Assembly: GCA_964645155.1 (NCBI GenBank)
Contig: CAZYBG010000116.1
Location: 1-8,756, forward strand
Source: CAZYBG01 sp964645155
GTDB taxonomy: Bacteria; Pseudomonadota; Alphaproteobacteria; Rhodobacterales; Rhodobacteraceae
Reading direction: 5' to 3'
DNA: 8,756 bases
The first letter of the stretch is position 1. The number at the start of each line of letters is the position of its first letter. The position numbers and the translations under genes are program-made. Below are positions 1 through 5,695 of the stretch, piece after piece. The notes beneath the pieces were generated by a model, which worked only from the letters and a program-made list of their open reading frames with translations, had not been told where the DNA came from and did not search any database.

Positions 1-144
1 CGCCTCGCCCGCGCGCTCTGGCTGGCGCCGACGCTCGCCTTCTCGGCCGGGCTCGGCCTGCTGATCCTCGTCGCCCAGTTCCTGAACTACGGCTGGTGGC
101 ACTGGCTGACGCATCCCTTCCTCGTCCTGCCCTGGCCGGGCTGA
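1..144 (+). CDS. C-terminal end of an unidentified membrane protein (5' end outside window)
   Basis: Frame 1 is open from the first base to a TGA at 142-144 and gives 47 residues. Residues of about 8-27 form one hydrophobic stretch (LWLAPTLAFSAGLGLLILVA), probably a transmembrane helix. The tail after it is aromatic and Trp-rich (YGWWHWLTHPF) and ends LPWPG, as often seen at a membrane interface. The codons are strongly G/C-ending, as in the neighbouring genes. I do not recognise the family from this fragment and assign no function. It could be the last helix of a longer polytopic protein or a small one-helix protein. The next gene starts 97 bases downstream on the same strand. Confidence 0.6.
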   Translation, partial: RLARALWLAPTLAFSAGLGLLILVAQFLNYGWWHWLTHPFLVLPWPG

Positions 145-241
145 CCCCGCCCCCGCTGCCCCCGCCGCTGCCCCTGCCGCTGCCCCTGCCACGGCGCCGC
201 CGGCCCTTGCGCGCTGCGGCGCGAAGGCCCAAAGCTGCGCC
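145..241. repeat. Short intergenic with 12-bp tandem duplication and small inverted repeat
   Basis: The 97-base gap is C-rich. It holds a perfect tandem duplication of CCGCTGCCCCTG at 165-176 and 177-188. It also holds a 7-bp inverted repeat, GCGCCGC at 194-200 and GCGGCGC at 216-222, with a 15-base loop. No T-run follows the repeat, so a terminator is not supported. No convincing -35/-10 pair is visible. The duplication looks like simple slippage in C/G-rich DNA. Confidence 0.5.
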
Positions 242-1030
242 ATGCCCGGCCAGTCGTTCCGCTTCACCCACGCCGTCACCCGCGCCCCGGCCGATACCGC
301 GACAGGCGGCCTGCGCGCCGTCGATACCGGCGCGCCGGACCTCGCGCTGATGCGGCGCCACCATGCCGACTACGTGGCCGCGCTTGGCGCCGCGGGCCTG
401 ACGGTGGTCGAGCTGCCGCCGCTGCCCGCCTTCCCCGACGCGCAGTTCGTCGAGGATACCGCGCTCTGCCTGCCCGAAGGCGCGGTGGTGCTGCGCCCCG
501 GCGCACCCTCGCGCCTCGGCGAGGCGGCCGAGATCGCGCCGGTGCTGGCCGGCCTCTACACCACCGTCGCGACGGTCGCCCATGGCTTCATCGAGGGCGG
601 CGACATCCTGGTGACCGAGACCGAGATCCTGGTCGGCCGCTCGGCGCGGACCGACGCCGAAGGCATCGCCGCCCTGCGCGGGATCGTCGCGGCCTGGGGC
701 CACCGGCTGCGCGAGGTCGCGACCCCGCCCGGCGTCCTCCACTTCAAGACCGACTGCTCGCTCCTCGATGGCGAGACGATCCTCGCCACCCGCCGCCTCG
801 CGGCGTCCGGCTGCTTCGCCGGCTACCGGATCATCGAGGTCGCCGAGGACGAGGCGGCGGCGGCGAACACCGTCCGGGTCAACGACCTCGTGCTGATGCC
901 CGAAGGCTTCCCGCGCACCGCGGAGCGGCTGGCGCGGGCGGGCTACGCGCTGCGCGAGGTCGGCAACTCGGAATGCGCCAGGCTCGATGGCGGGATGTCC
1001 TGCCTGTCGCTGCGCTTCACCCCCGCCTGA
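242..1030 (+). CDS. ddaH: DDAH-family N-omega,N-omega-dimethylarginine dimethylaminohydrolase
   Basis: The 262-residue protein matches the size and motif order of bacterial DDAH enzymes (about 254 residues in Pseudomonas aeruginosa). These cytosolic enzymes hydrolyse methylated arginines to citrulline and methylamines through a covalent Cys adduct in a beta/alpha propeller fold. Visible landmarks are FVEDTAL (Glu71-Asp72, substrate binding), IEGGDIL (Glu118), VGRSART (Arg133/Arg136), the catalytic His167 in VLHFKTDCSLLDG, and the nucleophile Cys254 in the C-terminal GGMSCLSLRF. The ATG at 242 puts the family-typical FRFTHAVTR motif at the N terminus. Only a weak GAAGG lies about 14 bases upstream. 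The gene is closely followed by a glycosyltransferase-like gene. The physiological substrate is not provable from sequence: a related guanidine-modifying hydrolase activity is possible, but the Cys/His/Glu set is complete, so an active enzyme is expected. Confidence 0.88.
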   Translation: MPGQSFRFTHAVTRAPADTATGGLRAVDTGAPDLALMRRHHADYVAALGAAGLTVVELPPLPAFPDAQFVEDTALCLPEGAVVLRPGAPSRLGEAAEIAPVLAGLYTTVATVAHGFIEGGDILVTETEILVGRSARTDAEGIAALRGIVAAWGHRLREVATPPGVLHFKTDCSLLDGETILATRRLAASGCFAGYRIIEVAEDEAAAANTVRVNDLVLMPEGFPRTAERLARAGYALREVGNSECARLDGGMSCLSLRFTPA

Positions 1031-1035
1031 GCGCA

Positions 1036-2022
1036 ATGCCGCCCGGCCCGTGCAACCTGATGATCGTCGGCCAGGCCGGCCGCCTCGGCTACGAGGCGGT
1101 GCTGTTTGCCGCCTCGCTCCGCCACGCGGCGCCGGCCTTCGCCGGCCGCCTCTTCGTGGCCGAGCCCCGGCCCGGCCCGCTCTGGCGCGGCGAGACGCGG
1201 CTGCCGCCGCCGGTCCGCGCGCTGCTGGAGGAGCTTGGCGCGACGATCCTGCCGTTCGACAGCCGCCACTTCGGCCAGTCCTACCCCTACGGCAACAAGA
1301 TCGAGGCGCTGGCCGCCCTGCCCGAGGGCGAGCCGTTCCTGTTCTTCGACACCGACACGCTCATCACCGGCGATCTCGCCGCCGTGCCTTTCCCGTGGGA
1401 CCGCCCCGCCGCCTCGATGCGGCGCGAGGGCACCTGGCCGGTGATCGAACCCTACGGCCCGGGCTATGCCGCGACCTGGGCCGCGCTCTACGACCGCTTC
1501 GGGCTCGACTTTCCGGGCTCGCTCGACCTCTCCCAGCCCGACGAATACTGGGAGCGGTATCTCTACTTCAACGCCGGCTGGTTCTTCGGCCCCTGCCCGC
1601 GCCGCTTCGGCGCGCTGTTCCTGCGCTACGCGCTCTCGATCCGCGACGACCCGCCCGAGGCGCTGGTCTGCCAGAGCCTCGACCCCTGGCTCGACCAGGT
1701 CGCGTTGCCGCTGGTGATCCACGCCCTCGGCGGCGGGCGCCCGGGGCCCGAGCTCGCCGGGCTCGACGGCGAGGTCACCTGCCACTGGCGGGTGCTGTCG
1801 CTGCTCTACGCCCGCGAGAGCGACCGCGCCGTCGAGGTGCTCGAGGCGGTCTGCGCGCCGAACCGCATCAAGCGCGTCCTGAAGGAGCACGCGCCGGTGA
1901 AGCGGCTCGTCTACCAGGGCCGCGGAGCGCAGGCCCGCGCGCTCTTCGACCGCGGCAGCCTGCCCCGCCGCGAGCAGGCGATCCGCAACCGGCTAAAGGC
2001 CGAGGGGCTGTGGATGCGCTGA
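1036..2022 (+). CDS. Putative GT-A-type glycosyltransferase (uncharacterised family)
   Basis: The predicted 328-residue soluble protein starts with a short beta-strand-like segment (NLMIVGQAGRLGYEAVLFAA). FLFFDTDTLITGDL follows, where Asp105-Thr-Asp107 fits the metal/nucleotide-sugar DXD signature of GT-A folds. Other GT-A-like features are YGNKIEAL (Lys88), YFNAGWFFG (Asn179-Ala-Gly), WLDQVALPL (Asp220-Gln) and a late CHW. No signal peptide or membrane helix is seen. ATG 1036 is chosen because it lies 5 bases after the ddaH stop and directly before the first plausible strand. An in-frame ATG at 973 would overlap ddaH by 58 bases and add an unconvincing basic extension. No clear Shine-Dalgarno precedes 1036, so translation is probably coupled to ddaH. 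Donor and acceptor cannot be inferred. An uncharacterised nucleotide-binding protein is the alternative. Confidence 0.62.
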   Translation: MPPGPCNLMIVGQAGRLGYEAVLFAASLRHAAPAFAGRLFVAEPRPGPLWRGETRLPPPVRALLEELGATILPFDSRHFGQSYPYGNKIEALAALPEGEPFLFFDTDTLITGDLAAVPFPWDRPAASMRREGTWPVIEPYGPGYAATWAALYDRFGLDFPGSLDLSQPDEYWERYLYFNAGWFFGPCPRRFGALFLRYALSIRDDPPEALVCQSLDPWLDQVALPLVIHALGGGRPGPELAGLDGEVTCHWRVLSLLYARESDRAVEVLEAVCAPNRIKRVLKEHAPVKRLVYQGRGAQARALFDRGSLPRREQAIRNRLKAEGLWMR

Positions 2023-2041
2023 GGCGGGGGTTGCCACCGGG

Positions 2042-2079
2042 ATGGTAATTCGGTACTTCTGGAAGTATCATAATTCAAC
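2042..2079 (+). promoter_or_regulatory. Probable promoter/operator of arsCH
   Basis: This 38-base island is about 34% GC inside very GC-rich DNA. It contains a perfect inverted repeat, TACTTC (2054-2059)-TG-GAAGTA (2062-2067), flanked by direct copies of TAATTC at 2046-2051 and 2071-2076. Two overlapping -10-like hexamers, TATCAT (2066-2071) and CATAAT (2069-2074), each match TATAAT at five of six positions. The first overlaps the right half-site. Transcription from it would begin near 2078, leaving a short leader that contains GAGG ahead of the GTG at 2093. No good -35 sits at the right distance. The TACT-N6-AGTA form suits a dimeric winged-helix repressor, but the regulator is unknown. Confidence 0.5.
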
Positions 2080-2092
2080 GACCGAGGCCGAT

Positions 2093-2515
2093 GTGACGAT
2101 CGTCATCCACCACAACCCCGACTGCGGCACCTCGCGCAATGTGCTCGCCATCGTCGAGGCCGCGGGCGAGACGCCGGTGCTGATCCGCTATCTCGAGACC
2201 GGCTGGACGCGGCCGCAGCTTCTGGGGCTCTTCGCCGCCGCCGGCCTCACGCCGCGCAGCGCGCTGCGCACCACCAAATCGCCCGCGGCCGAGCTTGGCC
2301 TGCTCGACGAAAGCGTGGGCGACGCGGCGCTGCTCGACGCGATGGTCGCGCATCCGGTCCTCGTGAACCGCCCGATCGTGTGCGCGCCGAGGGGCGTGCG
2401 GCTCTGCCGGCCGTCCGAGACGGTCCTCGACCTGCTCGACCGCCTGCCGCCGGGGCCGCTCGCCAAGGAGGACGGCTCGCCGCTGATCGACGCCGGCGGC
2501 AACCGTGTCGGCTGA
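2093..2515 (+). CDS. arsC: Glutaredoxin-dependent arsenate reductase ArsC
   Basis: ArsC reduces As(V) to As(III) in the cytoplasm using glutathione and glutaredoxin. With the GTG start the protein has 140 residues, the normal family length. HHNPDCGTSRN carries the catalytic Cys11. Arg59 (ALRTTK), Arg93 (VNRPIV) and Arg106 (LCRPSE) correspond to Cys12, Arg60, Arg94 and Arg107 of the plasmid R773 enzyme with a constant offset of one. The start is chosen at GTG 2093 because GAGG lies five bases upstream and the first strand (TIVIHHNP) begins immediately. An in-frame ATG at 2042 would add 17 residues encoded by the AT-rich operator-like island. The 3' end overlaps arsH by 11 bases, indicating one transcript and translational coupling. 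The similar Spx/YffB-type proteins share the fold, but the three arginines favour true ArsC. Confidence 0.9.
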   Translation: MTIVIHHNPDCGTSRNVLAIVEAAGETPVLIRYLETGWTRPQLLGLFAAAGLTPRSALRTTKSPAAELGLLDESVGDAALLDAMVAHPVLVNRPIVCAPRGVRLCRPSETVLDLLDRLPPGPLAKEDGSPLIDAGGNRVG

Positions 2516-3221
2516 CGGCGTGCCCGACCTGCCCAACATCGATCCCGCGCTCGTCCGCGACATCGCGGTGCCGGCGTCGGCCCCGGCGGCGCATCCGCCG
2601 CGCATCCTGCTGCTGCACGGCTCGGTCCGGGTCCGGTCCTACAGCCGGCTCCTGAACGAGGAGGCGGCGCGGCTCCTCGCGCTCTTCGGCGCCGAGACGC
2701 GAAGCTTCGACCCCTCCGGCCTGCCGCTTCCCGACGACGCCGAGCCGAGCCACCCGAGGGTCGCCGAACTGCGCGACCTCGTCACCTGGTCCGAGGGGAT
2801 GGTCTGGTGCTCGCCCGAACGGCACGGCGCGATGACCGGGATCATGAAGGCGCAGATCGACTGGATCCCGCTCAGCCTCGGCTCGGTGCGGCCGACCCAG
2901 GGCAAGACGCTGGCCGTCATGCAGGTCTCGGGCGGATCGCAGAGCTTCAACGCGGTCAACCAGATGCGCATCCTCGGCCGCTGGATGCGGATGATCACGA
3001 TCCCGAACCAGTCCTCGGTGCCGAAGGCGTTCCTCGAATTCGACGCCGCCGGCCGGATGCAGCCGTCGCCCTACTACGACCGGGTGGCCGACGTGATGGA
3101 GGAACTCGTCAAGTTCACGCTGCTGACGCGCGGCGTGTCGGCCTGGCTGACCGACCGCTACAGCGAACGGCGCGAGGATGCCGAGGCGCTGTCGCGCCGG
3201 GTCAACCAGCGGTCGATCTGA
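2505..3221 (+). CDS. arsH: ArsH, NADPH-dependent FMN reductase / organoarsenical oxidase
   Basis: ArsH proteins are flavodoxin-like FMN enzymes. They use NADPH and oxygen to oxidise trivalent organoarsenicals to the less toxic pentavalent forms, and some also reduce quinones, dyes or chromate. The 238-residue product has the family hallmarks: LPNID near the N terminus, LLLHGSVRVRSYSRLL (residues 35-50, FMN phosphate loop), WCSPERHGAMTGIMKAQIDW (101-120), the RPTQGKTLAVMQVSGGSQSF segment (129-148), and a C-terminal LVKFTLLTRG helix. GTG 2505 is the first in-frame start and overlaps the arsC stop. GTG 2520 (residue 6) is an equally possible start, since neither has a strong Shine-Dalgarno. Partnership with arsC supports a role in arsenic detoxification. 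No membrane segment is present. Confidence 0.92.
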   Translation: MSADGVPDLPNIDPALVRDIAVPASAPAAHPPRILLLHGSVRVRSYSRLLNEEAARLLALFGAETRSFDPSGLPLPDDAEPSHPRVAELRDLVTWSEGMVWCSPERHGAMTGIMKAQIDWIPLSLGSVRPTQGKTLAVMQVSGGSQSFNAVNQMRILGRWMRMITIPNQSSVPKAFLEFDAAGRMQPSPYYDRVADVMEELVKFTLLTRGVSAWLTDRYSERREDAEALSRRVNQRSI

Positions 3222-3475
3222 GAGCGCGGGTGCGGGCGGTGCGATAGGCGGGCGTGAGCGCCTTGCGGACCTGGTCGCACCTGTCGCCGTCCGGCGCCTT
3301 CGTGCCCGGGATCAAGGCACGCCCGCGTGCCCTCGGGGCGCCCACCCGCGGTCGGGCGCTGCCCGGCTGTCGTCGCGCATGGGCAAATGGGGGGCCCACC
3401 CACCTCGCCGCCCGTTGCCGGCTGCGCGCCCTTGCCCTAACGTCCGCCGCCAGTCGACCACGAGGGAGGAACCCC
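3222..3475. other. GC-rich gap with nested inverted repeats between arsH and metY
   Basis: No gene is supported in these 254 bases. Base pairing is unusually dense. GCGGGCGTG (3248-3256) and CACGCCCGC (3318-3326) are perfect complements, extended by CCTTG (3261-3265) and CAAGG (3313-3317) after a 4-base bulge. Inside lie GCGC (3258-3261)/GCGC (3294-3297) and CGGAC (3266-3270)/GTCCG (3289-3293). Alternative stems are GGCACG (3316-3321)/CGTGCC (3326-3331), GCGCCC (3338-3343)/GGGCGC (3354-3359), and TGGGC (3380-3384)/GCCCA (3394-3398). None has a U-run. It may be the arsH 3' end, a structured leader, or chance pairing in extreme GC DNA. Confidence 0.4.
3415..3443 (+). promoter_or_regulatory. Weak candidate promoter for metY
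   Basis: TTGCCG (3415-3420) resembles a -35 element. It is exactly 17 bases before TAACGT (3438-3443), a poor -10 with three of six matches. Transcription from here would begin near 3450, giving a leader of about 26 bases that contains the metY Shine-Dalgarno. If correct, the hairpins at 3248-3398 would not be part of the metY mRNA. The call is based on spacing and position only. Confidence 0.3.
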
Positions 3476-4759
3476 ATGTCTGACAAGGCCGCCTACGGCT
3501 TCGACACGCTGCAGATCCACGCCGGCGCCCGGCCCGACCCGGCCACCGGCGCGCGGCAGACGCCGATCTACCAGACCACGGCCTACGTGTTCCGCGACGC
3601 CGACCACGCCGCGGCGCTGTTCAACCTCCAGGAAGTCGGCTTCATCTATTCCCGCCTGACCAACCCCACCGTCGCCGTCCTGCAGGAGCGGATCGCGACG
3701 CTGGAAGGCGGTGTCGGCGCGGTCTGCTGTTCCTCCGGGCACGCGGCGCAGATCCTGGCGCTGTTCCCGCTGATGGCGCCGGGGCTCAACGTCGTCGCCT
3801 CGACACGGCTCTACGGCGGCACGGTGCAGCAGTTCACCAACACGATCCGCAAGTTCGGCTGGAGCGCGAAGTTCGTCGACACCGACGACGAGGCGGCGGT
3901 CGCCGCCGCGGTCGACGACAACACCCGCGCGCTGTTCTGCGAATCGATTGCCAACCCGGGTGGCTACATCACCGACCTCAAGGCGATGGCGCGGATCGCC
4001 GATGCCGCGGGCATCCCGCTCATCGTCGACAACACCTCGGCCTCGCCCTATCTCTGCCGCCCGATCGAGCACGGCGCGACCCTCGTCGTGCACTCGACCA
4101 CCAAGTACCTCACCGGCAACGGCACGGTCACCGGCGGCGCGATCGTCGATTCGGGCAAGTTCGACTGGTCGAACGGCAAGTTCCCCTCGCTCAGCGAACC
4201 CGAGCCCGCCTATCACGGCCTGAAGTTCCACGAGACCTTCGGGTCGCTCGCCTTCACCTTCTACGGCATCGCCATCGGGCTGCGCGACCTCGGCATGACG
4301 ATGAACCCGCAGGGCGCGCACTACACGCTGATGGGCACCGAGACACTGTCGCTGCGCATGGACAGGCACGTGGCCAATGCGGTGAAGGTGGCGACCTGGC
4401 TCGAGGGTCACCCGAAGGTCGAGGCGGTGACCTATGCCGGCCTGCCGTCCTCGCCCTACGCCGACCGCGCGCAGCGGATCTGCCCGAAGGGCGCCGGCGC
4501 GCTCTTCACCTTCGCGCTGAAGGGCGGCTACGAGGCCTGCGTCAAGCTCGTCAACGGCGTCGAGATCTTCAGCCATGTCGCGAACCTCGGCGACACGCGC
4601 TCGCTCATCATCCACTCGGCCTCGACGACGCACCGCCAGCTGACGCCCGCGCAGCAGAAGGCGGCCGGCGCGGCGCCGAACGTGGTGCGCCTGTCGATCG
4701 GCACCGAGGATGCCGACGACCTGATCGCCGATCTGGACCAGGCGCTGGCCAAGGACTGA
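3476..4759 (+). CDS. metY: O-acetylhomoserine sulfhydrylase (aminocarboxypropyltransferase)
   Basis: This 427-residue protein belongs to the PLP-dependent Cys/Met metabolism (gamma) family. MetY makes homocysteine from O-acetylhomoserine and sulfide in the cytoplasm, the direct sulfhydrylation branch of methionine synthesis. PLP ligands are recognisable: YSRLTNPT (Tyr59/Arg61, reaching the neighbouring subunit), CSSGHAAQ (residues 85-92), Asp185 in IVDNTSASPY, Schiff-base Lys210 in VHSTTKYLTG, and carboxylate-binding Arg405 in VVRLSIGTED. The length and the long insertion around residues 225-270 fit MetY rather than the shorter MetB/MetC/MetZ enzymes. ATG 3476 is preceded by a strong GGAGGA at 3465-3470, five bases away. 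The frame is open upstream to a GTG at 3254, but that extension is not protein-like. It is the only gene between two gaps, so probably monocistronic. Confidence 0.93.
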   Translation: MSDKAAYGFDTLQIHAGARPDPATGARQTPIYQTTAYVFRDADHAAALFNLQEVGFIYSRLTNPTVAVLQERIATLEGGVGAVCCSSGHAAQILALFPLMAPGLNVVASTRLYGGTVQQFTNTIRKFGWSAKFVDTDDEAAVAAAVDDNTRALFCESIANPGGYITDLKAMARIADAAGIPLIVDNTSASPYLCRPIEHGATLVVHSTTKYLTGNGTVTGGAIVDSGKFDWSNGKFPSLSEPEPAYHGLKFHETFGSLAFTFYGIAIGLRDLGMTMNPQGAHYTLMGTETLSLRMDRHVANAVKVATWLEGHPKVEAVTYAGLPSSPYADRAQRICPKGAGALFTFALKGGYEACVKLVNGVEIFSHVANLGDTRSLIIHSASTTHRQLTPAQQKAAGAAPNVVRLSIGTEDADDLIADLDQALAKD

Positions 4760-4770
4760 GGCGGCGCAAT

Positions 4771-4800
4771 CGGGCGACCCGTCCGGCGAGGGGTCGCCCG
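4771..4800. terminator. Hairpin terminator between convergent metY and SIMPL gene
   Basis: CGGGCGACCC (4771-4780) and GGGTCGCCCG (4791-4800) form a perfect 10-bp stem with a 10-base loop. It begins 11 bases after the metY stop and ends 16 bases before the stop of the convergent gene, so it can serve both. Neither side has a T-run, so it is not a canonical intrinsic terminator. It may act with Rho or mainly protect mRNA 3' ends. Confidence 0.65.
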
Positions 4801-4816
4801 GCACGCTTACCGGCTG

Positions 4817-5539
4817 TCAGCCGCCGATCTCCCACACGATCGTCACCCGCGCGGCGACGCCCATCTCGCCCGCCGCGACGGGCACGGAATCGGACGCCAT
4901 CGCCGCTTCCATCCGGAACATCGGCTGCGGCGGGTCGAACTCCTGCGTCTCCGAGATCGACAGGATCGAACCGAGCGAAACGCCGGCGGCACCGGCGAAC
5001 AGTTCGGCCTTGCGCCGGGCATCGGCGACCGCCGCGGCGCGCGCCTCGTCCTCGACCGGCTGCGGCTCCTGCAGCCCGAAGCTGAGGCCGTTGAACGTGT
5101 TGGCGCCGCCCTCGAGGACGCCGTCGAGCACGCCGCCGATGCCGTCGAGCGCGCGCACCCGCACCGTCAGCGTGTTGGCGGCGGAAAAGCCGGTGATCCG
5201 CGGCGGCCCGCTCTCGTAGCTCCGGCCGTCCCAGACCGGGTTGAGCGACAGGCCCGAGGTCTGGATGTCGCGCGGCTCGATGCCGGCCCCGGCCAGCGTG
5301 GCAAGCAGCGCCGCGACCCCGGCCGAGGTCTCGTCCATCGCGGCCTTCGCCGTCTCGGCCTCGGCGCTGACGCCGAGTGTCACGGTCGCCATGTCGGGCG
5401 CGACCGCGACGACGCCCTCGCCGGTCACCGTGATGTAGCGCGCCGGCGCCCCGGCCGCCTCCTGCGCCGCCTCCTGCGCCGTCGCCGCGGCGGCGGCCGC
5501 CCAGAATGGCAGGGCAAGCGTCAGTACCGTTCTTCGCAT
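4817..5539 (-). CDS. Exported SIMPL-domain (DUF541, YggE-like) protein
   Basis: The 240-residue product begins with a Sec signal peptide: MRRT, a hydrophobic core, and probable cleavage after Ala21 (TATA-QEAA). One SIMPL domain follows, about residues 34-238. Family signatures are ARYITVTGEGVVAVAPDMATVTLGV at the start of the mature part, DIQTSGLSLNPVWD (91-104), the GLSF strand (151-154) and EARAAAVADARRKAEL (165-180). The E. coli relative YggE is periplasmic and linked to lower oxidative stress. The biochemical activity of the family is unsettled. The start is ATG at 5539, with GGAGGAA about five bases upstream (complement of 5544-5550). The frame stays open upstream to 7003, but that part lies antisense to the large + strand gene and follows the signal peptide start, so it is excluded. 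Its stop faces metY. Confidence 0.85.
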   Translation of the reverse strand: MRRTVLTLALPFWAAAAAATAQEAAQEAAGAPARYITVTGEGVVAVAPDMATVTLGVSAEAETAKAAMDETSAGVAALLATLAGAGIEPRDIQTSGLSLNPVWDGRSYESGPPRITGFSAANTLTVRVRALDGIGGVLDGVLEGGANTFNGLSFGLQEPQPVEDEARAAAVADARRKAELFAGAAGVSLGSILSISETQEFDPPQPMFRMEAAMASDSVPVAAGEMGVAARVTIVWEIGG

Positions 5540-5622
5540 GATGTTCCTCCGTCTGCGAAATCCTTCGGGCTCTGCGACGCGCCCGGCAAGCCGATCCTTG
5601 GCCGCTTCCCTTTTCCTAGGCG

Positions 5623-5646
5623 AAAACCTGCTGTAACGCAGGTTTT
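5623..5646. promoter_or_regulatory. Perfect 9-bp inverted repeat in divergent intergenic region
   Basis: AAAACCTGC (5623-5631) and GCAGGTTTT (5638-5646) are perfect complements around TGTAAC. Read as RNA on either strand, this is a CCTGC/GCAGG stem ending in four U, like a small bidirectional terminator. It lies upstream of both divergent genes (5539 minus, 5696 plus), where a terminator is unexpected, so an operator is the alternative. The rest of 5540-5695 holds the SIMPL Shine-Dalgarno, a candidate + strand promoter and no gene. Confidence 0.5.
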
Positions 5647-5658
5647 GCAGCCCGGGAC

Positions 5659-5689
5659 TTGCAGCAATCGGACAGAATGGTGCTAGATA
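5659..5689 (+). promoter_or_regulatory. Candidate promoter, possibly giving a leaderless mRNA
   Basis: TTGCAG (5659-5664) and TAGATA (5684-5689) resemble -35 and -10 elements with a long 19-base spacer (four and three of six consensus matches). Transcription would begin about 6-8 bases after 5689, essentially at the A of ATG 5696. No Shine-Dalgarno is visible in the 25 bases before that ATG, which agrees with a leaderless start. Confidence 0.35.
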
Positions 5690-5695
5690 CAGACG

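Noticed and set aside
96..350. 84-residue Pro/Arg-rich frame across the first intergenic gap
   Set aside because: It overlaps two better-supported genes, has no ribosome site, and reflects the C-rich repeat.
943..1890. 315-codon minus-strand open frame opposite the glycosyltransferase-like gene
   Set aside because: It is low in hydrophobic-core patterning and full of Arg/Glu/Ala, whereas the + strand frame has DTD and FNAG signatures and sits in an operon-like position.
2042..2092. ATG 2042 as the arsC start
   Set aside because: It would translate the AT-rich palindromic operator-like region into 17 extra residues. GTG 2093 has a GAGG at the right distance and puts Cys11 and the three arginines in register with known ArsC.
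3248..3326. tRNA-like cloverleaf, because the ends pair over 7-9 bp and the segment is about 79 bases long
   Set aside because: The T-arm position carries GGGATCA instead of a TTCRANY loop, there is no proper D-arm or anticodon loop, and the inner pairing forms one long hairpin.
3254..3475. 74-residue N-terminal extension of MetY from an in-frame GTG
   Set aside because: MetY proteins begin near the SDKAAYGFDTLQIHAG segment. The ATG at 3476 has a strong Shine-Dalgarno, and the upstream residues are Arg/Ala/Pro-rich without homology-like pattern.
3437..4804. 455-codon minus-strand open frame opposite metY
   Set aside because: It is a shadow of a confidently identified PLP enzyme, with Arg/Val/Gly-rich composition and no recognisable motif.
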